Source: Mycobacteroides salmoniphilum (GTDB taxonomy: Bacteria > Actinomycetota > Actinomycetes > Mycobacteriales > Mycobacteriaceae). Taken from it: DNA of 64,000 bases. How positions within the stretch are numbered: the first letter of the stretch is position 1; each line of letters opens with the position of its first letter. The notes beneath the pieces are model-generated. The model did not search any database. It was given only the letters and a program-made list of their open reading frames with translations, and was not told where the DNA came from. The stretch covers positions 1,426,001-1,490,000 of the forward strand of contig NZ_CP024633.1 of the NCBI RefSeq assembly GCF_004924335.1, given 5' to 3'. This document shows positions 1 to 7,407 of the stretch, one piece after another. Made by a program: the position numbers and the translations under genes.

Positions 1-126
1 ACGCTTGCTTGACGAGTAGTGGACTGCCACGTGCGCTCCCGCTGACGCCAGGTCGCGTGCGATGGCCGCGCCGATTCCCTTCGATGCGCCCGTAACAAGC
101 GCCGTCTTGCCTGCCAAAATGCCCAT
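1..126 (-). CDS. SDR family oxidoreductase, N-terminal fragment (runs off window)
   Basis: Only the first 42 codons lie in the window; the gene continues beyond base 1. The translation opens with [20 protein letters not shown], containing the short-chain dehydrogenase nucleotide-binding motif TGxxxGxG (TGASKGIG, residues 12-19). SDR enzymes reduce or oxidise carbonyl and hydroxyl substrates with NAD(P)H; the substrate cannot be told from this piece. The start ATG at 126 is the only sensible one, directly preceding the conserved beta strand. It is divergent from the XRE regulator at 318, a common arrangement for a regulator and its target. Confidence 0.9.
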   Translation of the reverse strand, partial: MGILAGKTALVTGASKGIGAAIARDLASAGAHVAVHYSSSKR

Positions 127-317
127 CAAGTGGCCTCTTTCCTTTTCCTGCAACATGTTTCGTGTATGTCTCGTTGCTTCTTCAGCGTAGATTCGCACGT
201 GCTGCTCTGGAAGGGTGCGCTACTCCTACCCGGGCATCCTTGCGGCTGAAGCGATGTGCCTATGGGTGGGTGTATTACACCCTGGTTGGGGTGGGCTGCC
301 GTGAGTATGTTGAGGAC

Positions 318-1148
318 ATGGATCGGCGAAATGAGTTGGGCGACTTTCTGAAGGCGCGCCGTGCTCTGGTGTCGCCGCGGCAGGTAGGACTGCCGGAAGA
401 TGAGCCGCGCCGGGTCTTGGGCTTGCGCCGACAAGAGGTTGCCGCTTTGGCCGGGGTGAGTGCCGACTACTACACCAGGCTTGAACAGGGGCGTGAGCGC
501 CATCCCTCAGATCAGGTGCTGCGGGCGATTTCCCGTGCACTGCAGCTGGATACGCATGCGGCCGAGCACCTGGCAGGCCTTGTCCGGCCGCCTGGGGCGG
601 CACCCGCTGCAGCCGGCCTGTGCGATGCCAGCGAGGGGACCATGAGGATCGTCAACAATGTGGTGCACGCCCCGGCGTTGGTCATCGGCCCGGCGCTGGA
701 CATTCTGGCCATGAACGCCCACGCACAGGTCCTTTACGATGACTTCTCACGAGCCGACAACCTGGCTTACATGGTGTTTCTTGATCCCGTTGCCAGCGAG
801 TTCTATGCCGAATGGGACGAGATTGCGCGGGATACCGCCCGAAATCTGCGCGCGATGTCGGTGTCGTTTCGCGACGACCCACGCATCGCAGAAGTTGTGG
901 GTGAGTTGACGATTCAGAGCGATGTATTCACGTTCGTGTGGATGCAGCATGACGTTCGGCCCCGAACAAGCGGGACCAAACGATTCCGCCACAGCCGGGT
1001 CGGCGAGATCAACCTTCAGTACGACAGTTTCGCGGTCGGTGGGGCACCCGGACAGCAGCTGCTCATCTACTCGGCTGACCCTGGCAGTGCCGATGCCGAT
1101 GGGCTTGAGCTGTTGGCCCGGCTTGCGCTGGACCAGCAGCCCGAATAG
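318..1148 (+). CDS. XRE-family helix-turn-helix regulator with MmyB-like ligand-binding domain
   Basis: This is a 276-aa transcription factor. Residues about 34-78 form a Cro/CI-type HTH (GLRRQEVAALAGVSADYYTR followed by LEQGRERHPS), and the remainder (about 100-270) looks like the MmyB-type regulatory domain found in actinobacterial XRE proteins. The open frame extends upstream to 162, but the ATG at 318 follows a TGAGGA ribosome-binding sequence and begins just before the conserved domain, so I chose it. It is divergent from the SDR gene with 191 bp between starts, so it probably controls that gene and possibly itself. Ligand unknown. Confidence 0.85.
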   Translation: MDRRNELGDFLKARRALVSPRQVGLPEDEPRRVLGLRRQEVAALAGVSADYYTRLEQGRERHPSDQVLRAISRALQLDTHAAEHLAGLVRPPGAAPAAAGLCDASEGTMRIVNNVVHAPALVIGPALDILAMNAHAQVLYDDFSRADNLAYMVFLDPVASEFYAEWDEIARDTARNLRAMSVSFRDDPRIAEVVGELTIQSDVFTFVWMQHDVRPRTSGTKRFRHSRVGEINLQYDSFAVGGAPGQQLLIYSADPGSADADGLELLARLALDQQPE

Positions 1149-1224
1149 TAGGAACCATATCCAAATCCATATGAGGCGAACAATTTTCGTCGCCTCTTGA
1201 GTTCAGATTGCGCAGGATCGAATC

Positions 1225-2115
1225 GTGACATCAACACGGCCCATTGGAGCAGGAACGCTTACTCTCGGCGGCGACATCACCGTCAATCGGATCGGCTACG
1301 GCACGATGCAGTTGACCGGCCCGGGCGTGTGGGGCCCACCGCGGGATCCGGCATCGGCGGTGCGGCTGCTCAAACGCGTGGTTGAGCTGGGAGTGAATTT
1401 CCTGGATACCGCGGATGCATACGGCCCGCAGACCGTCGACGACTTGATCGCCGAGGCGCTGCACCCGTATTCCCGTGATCTCGTGATCGCCACAAAAGTA
1501 GGCATCGCGCGTACCGGTCCGGCGGAGTGGGGCTGGATTCCGCTGGGGCGTCCCGAATACTTGCGCCAGCAGACGGAAATGAGCCTGCGGCGCCTGAAGT
1601 TGGAGCGCATCGATCTGCTCCAGCTGCATCGAGTCGATCCCGCTGTTCCTTTCGAAGACCAGATCGGTGAACTCAAGCTGCTGCGAGACGAAGGCAAGAT
1701 CAGGCACATCGGGCTCTCGGAGGTCTCGGTGGACCAGCTGCACGCGGCACGGCAGATCGTGTCCGTCGCATCAGTGCAGAACCTGTTCAACCTCGCCGAT
1801 CGGTCGGCAGCTGACGTGGTGGACTACGCCACGGCCCACGGCATCGCCTTCATCCCGTACTTCCCATTGGCTACCGGAGGCCTGGAAGGCGTCGGCGGTC
1901 CTTTGGATGTCATCGCGCATGCGCACGGCAGCACCCCGGCGCAGATTGCCGTCGCATGGCTACTTCGTCGCTCTCCGATTGTGCTGCCGATCCCGGGAAC
2001 ATCGTCGGAAGCGCACCTCGCGCAGAACGTTGCCGCCGGGGACATCGTGCTCAGTGATGCCGAGCTCGAGGCGCTTTCCGCGGCGGTGCCGCTGCCCGAT
2101 CACCACAGCGTATAG
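1225..2115 (+). CDS. Aldo/keto reductase
   Basis: This 296-aa protein is a full-length AKR (beta/alpha)8 barrel that would reduce aldehydes or ketones with NADPH. The family catalytic tetrad is visible: Asp61 and Tyr66 in DTADAY, Lys91 in ATKVG and His135 in LLQLHRVDP. The C-terminal half has the cofactor-binding end of the family (VLPIPGTSSEAHL). It starts with GTG at 1225 and ends 13 bp before the LLM-class gene, so the two are probably cotranscribed. The physiological substrate is unknown. Confidence 0.9.
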   Translation: MTSTRPIGAGTLTLGGDITVNRIGYGTMQLTGPGVWGPPRDPASAVRLLKRVVELGVNFLDTADAYGPQTVDDLIAEALHPYSRDLVIATKVGIARTGPAEWGWIPLGRPEYLRQQTEMSLRRLKLERIDLLQLHRVDPAVPFEDQIGELKLLRDEGKIRHIGLSEVSVDQLHAARQIVSVASVQNLFNLADRSAADVVDYATAHGIAFIPYFPLATGGLEGVGGPLDVIAHAHGSTPAQIAVAWLLRRSPIVLPIPGTSSEAHLAQNVAAGDIVLSDAELEALSAAVPLPDHHSV

Positions 2116-2128
2116 CGGGGAAACTTGA

Positions 2129-2965
2129 ATGCGGATTGGCATTTTCACTGCGCTCACCGACGAAGGTCTGGAGCCCGGCGAGCTAGCGGTCGAGATCGAG
2201 ATGCGCGGGTTCGAATCCCTGTTCGTGCCGGAGCACACGCACATCCCGGTGACGATCGAAGCCATCCATGCCGGATGGGATGAGATACCCCGCGACTACT
2301 GCCGAAGCCTCGATCCGTTCGTAGCGCTGTCCTTCGCGGCAGCTGCGACGAGGGACCTTCGTATCGGTACCGGCGTGGCGCTGCTGGTCCAGCGAGATCC
2401 GATCACGTTCGCCAAAGAAGCTGCGACCCTGGACAGGGCGTCGGGCGGGCGGCTAGAGCTAGGGATCGGCGTCGGATGGCTGCGCGAGGAGATACGAAAT
2501 CACGGCACCGACCCGCGCACACGGGTGGCATTGCAGAGCGAACGTATCCAAGCGGTCAAGAAGATCTGGACAGAAGAGCAGGCCGAATTCCACGGCAAGT
2601 ACGTGGCGTTCGACCCGATCCGTTCCTGGCCCAAGCCTGTTCAAAAACCGCATCCGCCGGTGTGGCTAGGGGGCTGGGGCCCGTCCACCCACGAACGGGT
2701 GCTCGACCACGCCGACGGTTGGATGGCGCCGACAATGCTTGGGGTGGAAGAGCTTCAGAAGGGGATCGGCGAACTCAATCTGCTGGCAGCGCACAAAGGC
2801 AAGTCGCCGGTTCCCGTGATCGCGACCATCCTGGAGCCGCAGCCTGGAGATATCGAACGCCATGCGGACCTCGGGGTGCATCGTGTGCTGTTAGGCCTGC
2901 TGCCGGTGGAGTCCCGCGACACTACGTTGCGCAAGCTGGACCGCTTGGCCGCATTGGTGGCGTGA
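2129..2965 (+). CDS. LLM-class (luciferase-like) F420-dependent oxidoreductase
   Basis: This 278-aa protein is a luciferase-like TIM-barrel enzyme. The N-terminus MRIGIFTALTDEG, the segment GFESLFVPEHTHIPV, the strand RDLRIGTGVALLVQRDPI and the region GRLELGIGVGWLREEI are characteristic of the actinobacterial F420-dependent branch. Such proteins transfer hydride between cofactor F420 and an organic substrate; the substrate is not predictable. It sits 13 bp behind the aldo/keto reductase, with GGGGAAA just upstream of the ATG, so the pair probably forms a redox operon. Confidence 0.85.
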   Translation: MRIGIFTALTDEGLEPGELAVEIEMRGFESLFVPEHTHIPVTIEAIHAGWDEIPRDYCRSLDPFVALSFAAAATRDLRIGTGVALLVQRDPITFAKEAATLDRASGGRLELGIGVGWLREEIRNHGTDPRTRVALQSERIQAVKKIWTEEQAEFHGKYVAFDPIRSWPKPVQKPHPPVWLGGWGPSTHERVLDHADGWMAPTMLGVEELQKGIGELNLLAAHKGKSPVPVIATILEPQPGDIERHADLGVHRVLLGLLPVESRDTTLRKLDRLAALVA

Positions 2966-3017
2966 GAACGTCACGTAGGCCGGCTCGCATGTGGTTCCGT
3001 CAATAGCCTGATCGGGC

Positions 3018-4055
3018 GTGACAGTGATGACTACCATGCGAACGGACTCAGCTTTTCGAGCTAGGGCGGTGCACATCGTGGGTGTCGACGCCGCCGATCT
3101 CGCAGAGTTGGAGTTCTTCGGAGGCAATCCGGTCAGTGCGCTTGCTCCGCTTGCCGAGCTGCTCTCGCCCCTTGAGGCGGCTCCCGGGCAGGTGCTGATG
3201 CGTCAGCGCGAGCCCGCCGACTGGTTCCTGCTCCTCGGCTCGGGTGGCGGCGAGATCCTTCATGCCGGCGAGAACGGGGATTCGGTGGTCGCGCACCTTG
3301 TGCCCGGAATGGTCGTCGGTGAGATCGCACTCCTGCGCGGGACCGCCCGGACAGCGACCGTCGTGGCGACCGAACCGCTTCGAGGCTGGGCCGGCGGCAG
3401 CGATGCGTTCACCGCGATGCTTGAAATCCCTGGCGTGTCAGAGGCATTGGTGTGGACCGCGCGTCAGCGGCTAGCCACATTCGTTACCCCGATTCCGGTG
3501 CGGCTGCTCGACGGTGCCGAGTTCTACCTGCGGCCCATCCTGCCCGGTGACAGGCGGCGGTTGGCGAGGATGTCACGGCGCACGGTGTACCGCCGCTTTC
3601 TGGGAGTCCCCAGTAAGCGGATGATCACGTACCTCTTTGAAGTGGACTACCTCGACCATTTCGCGTGGGCCCTCACCGATGAGCCCGACGGCCTTGAGGG
3701 TCTCGTCGTGGCCGATGCTCGATTCATCCGGCACCTCGACGAACCAGACAGTGCCGAGCTGGCCTTCACGGTCGGTGACGACTACCAGGGGTGCGGGATC
3801 GGAACACTGCTGATGGAGGCGCTATCGGTGTCGGCGCATGCCGACGGTATACGCCGATTCACGGCCTCGGTGCTCTCAGAGAACTACGCGATGCGCACCA
3901 TTCTGAACCGGTTAGGTGCGCGCTGGGAATCGGATGGGCCGGGCGTGGTCACTACGGTCATCGATGTTCCCCATGTGCGGGAACTCAGTCTTTCTTCGCA
4001 GGTATCCCGGCAGATCCACGTCGCGACACGACAGGTGATCCAAACGTTGTGTTGA
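3018..4055 (+). CDS. cAMP-regulated protein lysine acetyltransferase (PatA/Rv0998-like)
   Basis: This 345-aa protein fuses a cyclic-nucleotide-binding domain (about 35-145) to a GNAT acetyltransferase domain (about 165-325), the architecture of mycobacterial Pat (Rv0998, MSMEG_5458). The phosphate-binding cassette of a CNB domain is visible around residues 98-117 (GMVVGEIALLRGTARTATVV). In the GNAT part, Glu247 in SAELAFTV corresponds by position to the catalytic Glu of the family, and QGCGIGTLLMEAL is the acetyl-CoA loop. The family acetylates lysines of acyl-CoA synthetases and universal stress proteins under cAMP control. The GTG at 3018 lies 8 nt after a TAGCCT -10-like hexamer. Confidence 0.85.
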   Translation: MTVMTTMRTDSAFRARAVHIVGVDAADLAELEFFGGNPVSALAPLAELLSPLEAAPGQVLMRQREPADWFLLLGSGGGEILHAGENGDSVVAHLVPGMVVGEIALLRGTARTATVVATEPLRGWAGGSDAFTAMLEIPGVSEALVWTARQRLATFVTPIPVRLLDGAEFYLRPILPGDRRRLARMSRRTVYRRFLGVPSKRMITYLFEVDYLDHFAWALTDEPDGLEGLVVADARFIRHLDEPDSAELAFTVGDDYQGCGIGTLLMEALSVSAHADGIRRFTASVLSENYAMRTILNRLGARWESDGPGVVTTVIDVPHVRELSLSSQVSRQIHVATRQVIQTLC

Positions 4056-4065
4056 TGATCGGTAA

Positions 4066-4091
4066 GCGCCCCCGGCAGGAATCGAACCTGC
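4066..4091 (-). repeat. Orphan att site: duplicate of tRNA-Arg 3' end
   Basis: This 26-base sequence is identical to 5221-5246, the 3' part of the tRNA-Arg gene (T arm plus acceptor 3' strand). It is not attached to a complete tRNA. The bases on either side differ between the two copies, so the repeat is exactly 26 bp. It marks the distal junction of the inserted element. Confidence 0.85.
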
Positions 4092-4191
4092 ATGGTTCGC
4101 TCCATGCCTGGGTGTGATCAGGGCAGTAGCGGGTGAAGCGGATCAGGTTGGGGCATCCAGACTCTGGGCATGGTCGCGGAGCTCGGGGCAT
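4092..4191 (-). pseudogene. N-terminal stump of a phage-type HNH endonuclease gene
   Basis: On the minus strand an ATG at 4191 opens MPRAPRPCPESGCPNLIRFT and continues RYCPDHTQAW before running straight into the att repeat at 4091. The spacing C-x4-C then Y-C-x2-H is the zinc-binding start typical of small HNH endonucleases carried by actinobacteriophages next to the terminase genes. The HNH motif itself is missing, so the gene is broken at the junction. It overlaps the last codons of the TetR gene in another frame. The assignment is from pattern memory and would need a protein search to confirm. Confidence 0.6.
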
Positions 4192-4879
4192 CGAATACTC
4201 CTGGAACTTCCTTGCTGTCCAATAGTCGTTGCCGCAGTAGCTGGGATAAATGTGTTTCGGTGCCGGAGCTGAGCAGCGACTCGTCGACATACCGGGCGCA
4301 GTACTCGACTAGGTCTTCACGTTTGAGGGGCAAGCGGCCATGAAGCCAAGCCAGCGTCGCGCCACGTGCGCCTGCTACCAGGACCTCGGACTGCACAGCC
4401 AAGAACTTGGGATCGCAGTGACCAGCATTGCCACTTTGCTGCTCACGCAGCAGGAAAGCAATGTCGCCGGTCAGCTTTGTGCGCCGAGGCGCTAAGCGCG
4501 AGCCGCCAATCGCCGGATCAAGAATGAATCGAGCCCAACGAGTGTCGGCCGTCAGCGCATCCATCACGCCGATGACAGCGGCCTTGATGGGAGAATGTAG
4601 ACCAGTTCCCGATGTTTCGATCGCGGCGACAGCGGCTAGAGCGCATTCTTCGACGATCCAATCGAAGATCCCTATGAGTAAGCGATCCAATCCGTCGAAA
4701 CACTCATAGAAGTAGCGGGAGCTGAGCCCTGAGGTAGCAATTATCGCAGCAAGCGTTGCTGTTCCACCTGATCTGGTCATCGCATCCAGGCCAGCCTGCA
4801 AAAAACGTTGCTGACGATGGAAGTGCCGCTGTTGAGCAGTCTGTCCTCCGTAGGTGCGGGAGAGGTACTTAGCCGTCAT
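4118..4879 (-). CDS. TetR-family transcriptional regulator
   Basis: This 253-aa protein has a TetR-type N-terminal HTH at about residues 24-70 (FLQAGLDAMTRSGGTATLAA, then IIATSGLSSRYFYECFDGLD). The rest is a helical ligand-binding domain. It lies inside the tRNA-Arg-bounded element, with no adjacent partner gene to suggest a target. Its last 24 or so codons read through the HNH stump in another frame, so the natural C-terminus may have been replaced at the recombination junction. The sequence is less GC-biased than its neighbours, consistent with transfer. Confidence 0.75.
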   Translation of the reverse strand: MTAKYLSRTYGGQTAQQRHFHRQQRFLQAGLDAMTRSGGTATLAAIIATSGLSSRYFYECFDGLDRLLIGIFDWIVEECALAAVAAIETSGTGLHSPIKAAVIGVMDALTADTRWARFILDPAIGGSRLAPRRTKLTGDIAFLLREQQSGNAGHCDPKFLAVQSEVLVAGARGATLAWLHGRLPLKREDLVEYCARYVDESLLSSGTETHLSQLLRQRLLDSKEVPGVFDAPSSATMPRVWMPQPDPLHPLLP

Positions 4880-5000
4880 CAGACCCGCCTTATGTCTCGA
4901 AAACCTGTTCCGGGGAGAATTGCGAATCGTTTCGCTACGTGAGCACAGATGACCTTGTTAGGACGAGAGTTAAATCGATGAATCTCGATGACTGCCAGAG

Positions 5001-5150
5001 TCATTGGTCACCAAAATCCGGGACATCAGTCCCTTTTGTCGGATTCATGGTTAGTGCTTGGGTTCGACACCGTGCCGCCGCGGTTAATGGGGTTTCCAGC
5101 GCGATGATGCGTTGCTCCAGCGTGTAAACGGCATCGAGTGCTGCACGCAT
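5001..5150 (-). CDS. Possible small ORF, unknown (inside tRNA-Arg element)
   Basis: A 49-codon frame starting at an ATG at 5150 (MRAALDAVYTLEQRIIALET) could encode a short helical protein; upstream in-frame starts extend it to 5213. I recognise no family. It occupies part of the 340-bp stretch between the TetR gene and the tRNA, which otherwise holds nothing I can identify. It may be spurious. Confidence 0.25.
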   Translation of the reverse strand: MRAALDAVYTLEQRIIALETPLTAAARCRTQALTMNPTKGTDVPDFGDQ

Positions 5151-5220
5151 GGAGAACGTTGCGAGCGATGAGTAACGATGGATTGCTTCTGTTACACCCA
5201 ACAGAAATACCATCTGAGCT

Positions 5221-5246
5221 GCGCCCCCGGCAGGAATCGAACCTGC
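5221..5246 (-). repeat. att repeat within tRNA-Arg 3' end
   Basis: This is the second copy of the 26-bp direct repeat, lying within the functional tRNA-Arg gene and matching 4066-4091 exactly. Bases outside the repeat do not match between copies. Confidence 0.85.
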
Positions 5247-5295
5247 GACCTAGGGATTAGAAGGCCCTTGCTCTATCCGACTGAGCTACGGAGGC
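5222..5295 (-). tRNA. tRNA-Arg (anticodon TCT)
   Basis: The minus strand folds into a cloverleaf: acceptor GCCTCCG (5295-5289) pairs with CGGGGGC (5229-5223) through one T-G wobble. The anticodon loop CTTCTAA gives TCT, and the T arm is GCAGG-TTCGATT-CCTGC. CCA is not encoded. Its 3' 26 bases are duplicated at 4066-4091, so this gene is the integration site of the adjacent element. The T-G wobble could reflect a 3' end supplied by the element. Confidence 0.93.
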
Positions 5296-5368
5296 ATGTG
5301 GCGCTAGCCGGATGGGAGTCTATCGAACCGGTGGCGGTGTGGATCGCATCTCGCCATACCCTTGACTG

Positions 5369-7375
5369 GTGACGACCACCCCCACCGCCAGGAAGACCGA
5401 TTCGCCGATCTGGACGATCGTCGTCGGCCTCGCGGTACTGGCGGGCCTGATAGCGGCCACCATCGGCGCACTGTCACTCACGGAGGCCCTGCTCGCGACC
5501 GGTCTGCCCAACCCCGGCCCCGTCACCTCCTATGGTCTGCCGTTCGTGCGCGCGGCCGCCGAAATCGCTGCCGTCGTCGCCGTCGGCGCATTCCTGCTCG
5601 CGGCCTTTTTCGTCCCACCGCAGTCCAGCGGCGTGCTCGATGTGGACGGTTACCGCTCGCTGCGCCTCGGCACGGCGGCATCGGTCGCACTCGCAGTGCT
5701 CTCGGCGGTCATGGTGCCACTGTCGATATCCGACGTCGCTGGTCAGCCGGTGAGTGATTTCGGGCCCGGGGAGCTGTGGACACTCGCAGGTGAGATCGAA
5801 ACCGTGAATGCCTGGCGCTGGATGGCCTTCATCGCCGCCGGCGTCGCGATCGCCAGCCGGGTGGTGCTGCGCTGGTCGTGGACACCGCTGCTGGTGCTCG
5901 GATCCATCGCAACACTGATGCCGCTGGCCCTGGTCGGGCATTCAGCCACCGGCGGCGCACATGACCTGGGCACCAACAGCCTCATCATCCATCTGGTATC
6001 CGCGGCACTGTGGGCCGGCGGTCTGGTCGCACTACTGATCCACGCGCTGCGCGGCGGCGGCTATCTCGATGTGGCCGCACGCCGGTTCTCCACGCTGGCG
6101 CTGTGGTGCTACGTCGCGATCGGGCTCAGCGGGATCATCAACGCTCTTATCCGTGTGCAGCTTTCAGACTTGTTCACCACCCGCTACGGCTGGCTGCTGG
6201 TGGGCAAGGCCACCGCGCTGCTGGTCCTCGGTGTCCTGGGGTATCTGCAACGCCGTTCGGCGATAACGGCATTGGCTGAGGAACCGCAGAACCGTCGGCC
6301 GCTGATCCGGCTTGCCGGGGTGGAGGCCGTCATCTTCGCGGTCACCTTCGGTATTGCCGTCGGCCTGGGACGCACCCCGCCACCGCCACCGATCAACCTC
6401 AACCCCTCGCCGGTCGAGGTCGCCATCGGGTACACACTCGACGGTCCGCCGACCCCGCAGCGACTGATGTTCGACTGGCGCTTCGACCTCATCTTCGGAA
6501 CTGCCGCCCTCGTTTTCGCGGTCGCCTACCTGGTGGGTGTCCGTCGACTCAAAGCCCGCGGCGACGCCTGGCCGGTGGGGCGCACCATCGCCTGGCTGTC
6601 CGGCTGCGCCTTCCTGCTCATCGCCACATCGTCGGGCGTCGGCAGGTACATGCCCGCCATGTTCAGCATGCACATGGTGGCGCACATGACGCTCTCGATG
6701 CTGGTACCTGTACTGCTGGTCCTCGGTGGTCCCATTACGCTGCTGCTACGAGTGCTACCCGCCGCGGGCAAGGATGATCCACCGGGGTTGCGTGAATGGG
6801 TACAGATGTTGTTGCACAGCACCTTCTCCCGCTTCCTGACGCATCCGCTGGTGGCGACCTCCTTGTTTATCGGTGGGTTCTATGGCTTGTATCTGAGCGG
6901 GCTCTACGACGCTGCCGTCGACGTGCATGCCGCGCATCTGGCGATGAATCTGCACTTCCTGCTCAGTGGATATCTATTCTATTGGGTGGTCATCGGTATC
7001 GACCCGTCGCCGCGGCGCCTGCCGCCGGTCGCCAAGCTGGGCATCGTGCTGGTGTCATTGCCCCTGCACGCCTTCTTCGGCGTCATTCTGATGGGCACGA
7101 AATCGATTCTGGGCGAAAAGTTCTATAGCAATCTGGCCCTGCCGTGGCGGATCGACCTGGCCGCCGACCAACACATGGGCGGCGCGATCACCTGGGCGAC
7201 GGGGGAGCTGCCGCTGCTGGTGGTCATGATCGCCCTGGTCATCCAGTGGTCGCGTTCGGATGAGCGGCTCGCCCGCCGACAGGACCGCGCCGCCGATCGT
7301 GACGACGACGCCGACCTGGCCGCCTACAACGCCATGCTCGCCAAAATGGCTCAGCTGGACGAGAACTCGCGCTAG
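5369..7375 (+). CDS. CopD / CtaG-like copper transport and cytochrome c oxidase assembly membrane protein
   Basis: This 668-aa polytopic membrane protein resembles M. tuberculosis Rv0102. The N-terminal half has a CopD-like copper-resistance region and the C-terminal half a caa3-type CtaG region with conserved HMVAHM (near GRYMPAMFSMHMVAHM) and HLAMNLHFLLSGYLF segments. Many hydrophobic helices are visible. The probable role is copper delivery to the respiratory oxidase at the cytoplasmic membrane. The GTG start at 5369 lies 6 nt after TACCCT (5357-5362), a leaderless-type promoter arrangement. It is transcribed away from tRNA-Arg. Confidence 0.88.
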   Translation: MTTTPTARKTDSPIWTIVVGLAVLAGLIAATIGALSLTEALLATGLPNPGPVTSYGLPFVRAAAEIAAVVAVGAFLLAAFFVPPQSSGVLDVDGYRSLRLGTAASVALAVLSAVMVPLSISDVAGQPVSDFGPGELWTLAGEIETVNAWRWMAFIAAGVAIASRVVLRWSWTPLLVLGSIATLMPLALVGHSATGGAHDLGTNSLIIHLVSAALWAGGLVALLIHALRGGGYLDVAARRFSTLALWCYVAIGLSGIINALIRVQLSDLFTTRYGWLLVGKATALLVLGVLGYLQRRSAITALAEEPQNRRPLIRLAGVEAVIFAVTFGIAVGLGRTPPPPPINLNPSPVEVAIGYTLDGPPTPQRLMFDWRFDLIFGTAALVFAVAYLVGVRRLKARGDAWPVGRTIAWLSGCAFLLIATSSGVGRYMPAMFSMHMVAHMTLSMLVPVLLVLGGPITLLLRVLPAAGKDDPPGLREWVQMLLHSTFSRFLTHPLVATSLFIGGFYGLYLSGLYDAAVDVHAAHLAMNLHFLLSGYLFYWVVIGIDPSPRRLPPVAKLGIVLVSLPLHAFFGVILMGTKSILGEKFYSNLALPWRIDLAADQHMGGAITWATGELPLLVVMIALVIQWSRSDERLARRQDRAADRDDDADLAAYNAMLAKMAQLDENSR

Positions 7376-7407
7376 TTCGTGGATGGGCCGCTCGCGCGAA
7401 GACCGTT

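Larger units (their letters stand above)
4066..5246. mobile_element. Small prophage/integrative-element remnant in tRNA-Arg
   Basis: The segment is bounded by two identical 26-bp direct repeats (4066-4091 and 5221-5246) that correspond to the T-arm and acceptor end of tRNA-Arg. The right copy belongs to the intact tRNA, while the left copy is an orphan 3' fragment. This is the footprint left by tyrosine-integrase insertion at a tRNA 3' end. Inside are a TetR gene, the truncated start of a phage-type HNH nuclease gene and little else; there is no integrase. Base composition is visibly less GC-rich than the flanks. I infer a decayed prophage or island reduced by internal deletion. Confidence 0.75.
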
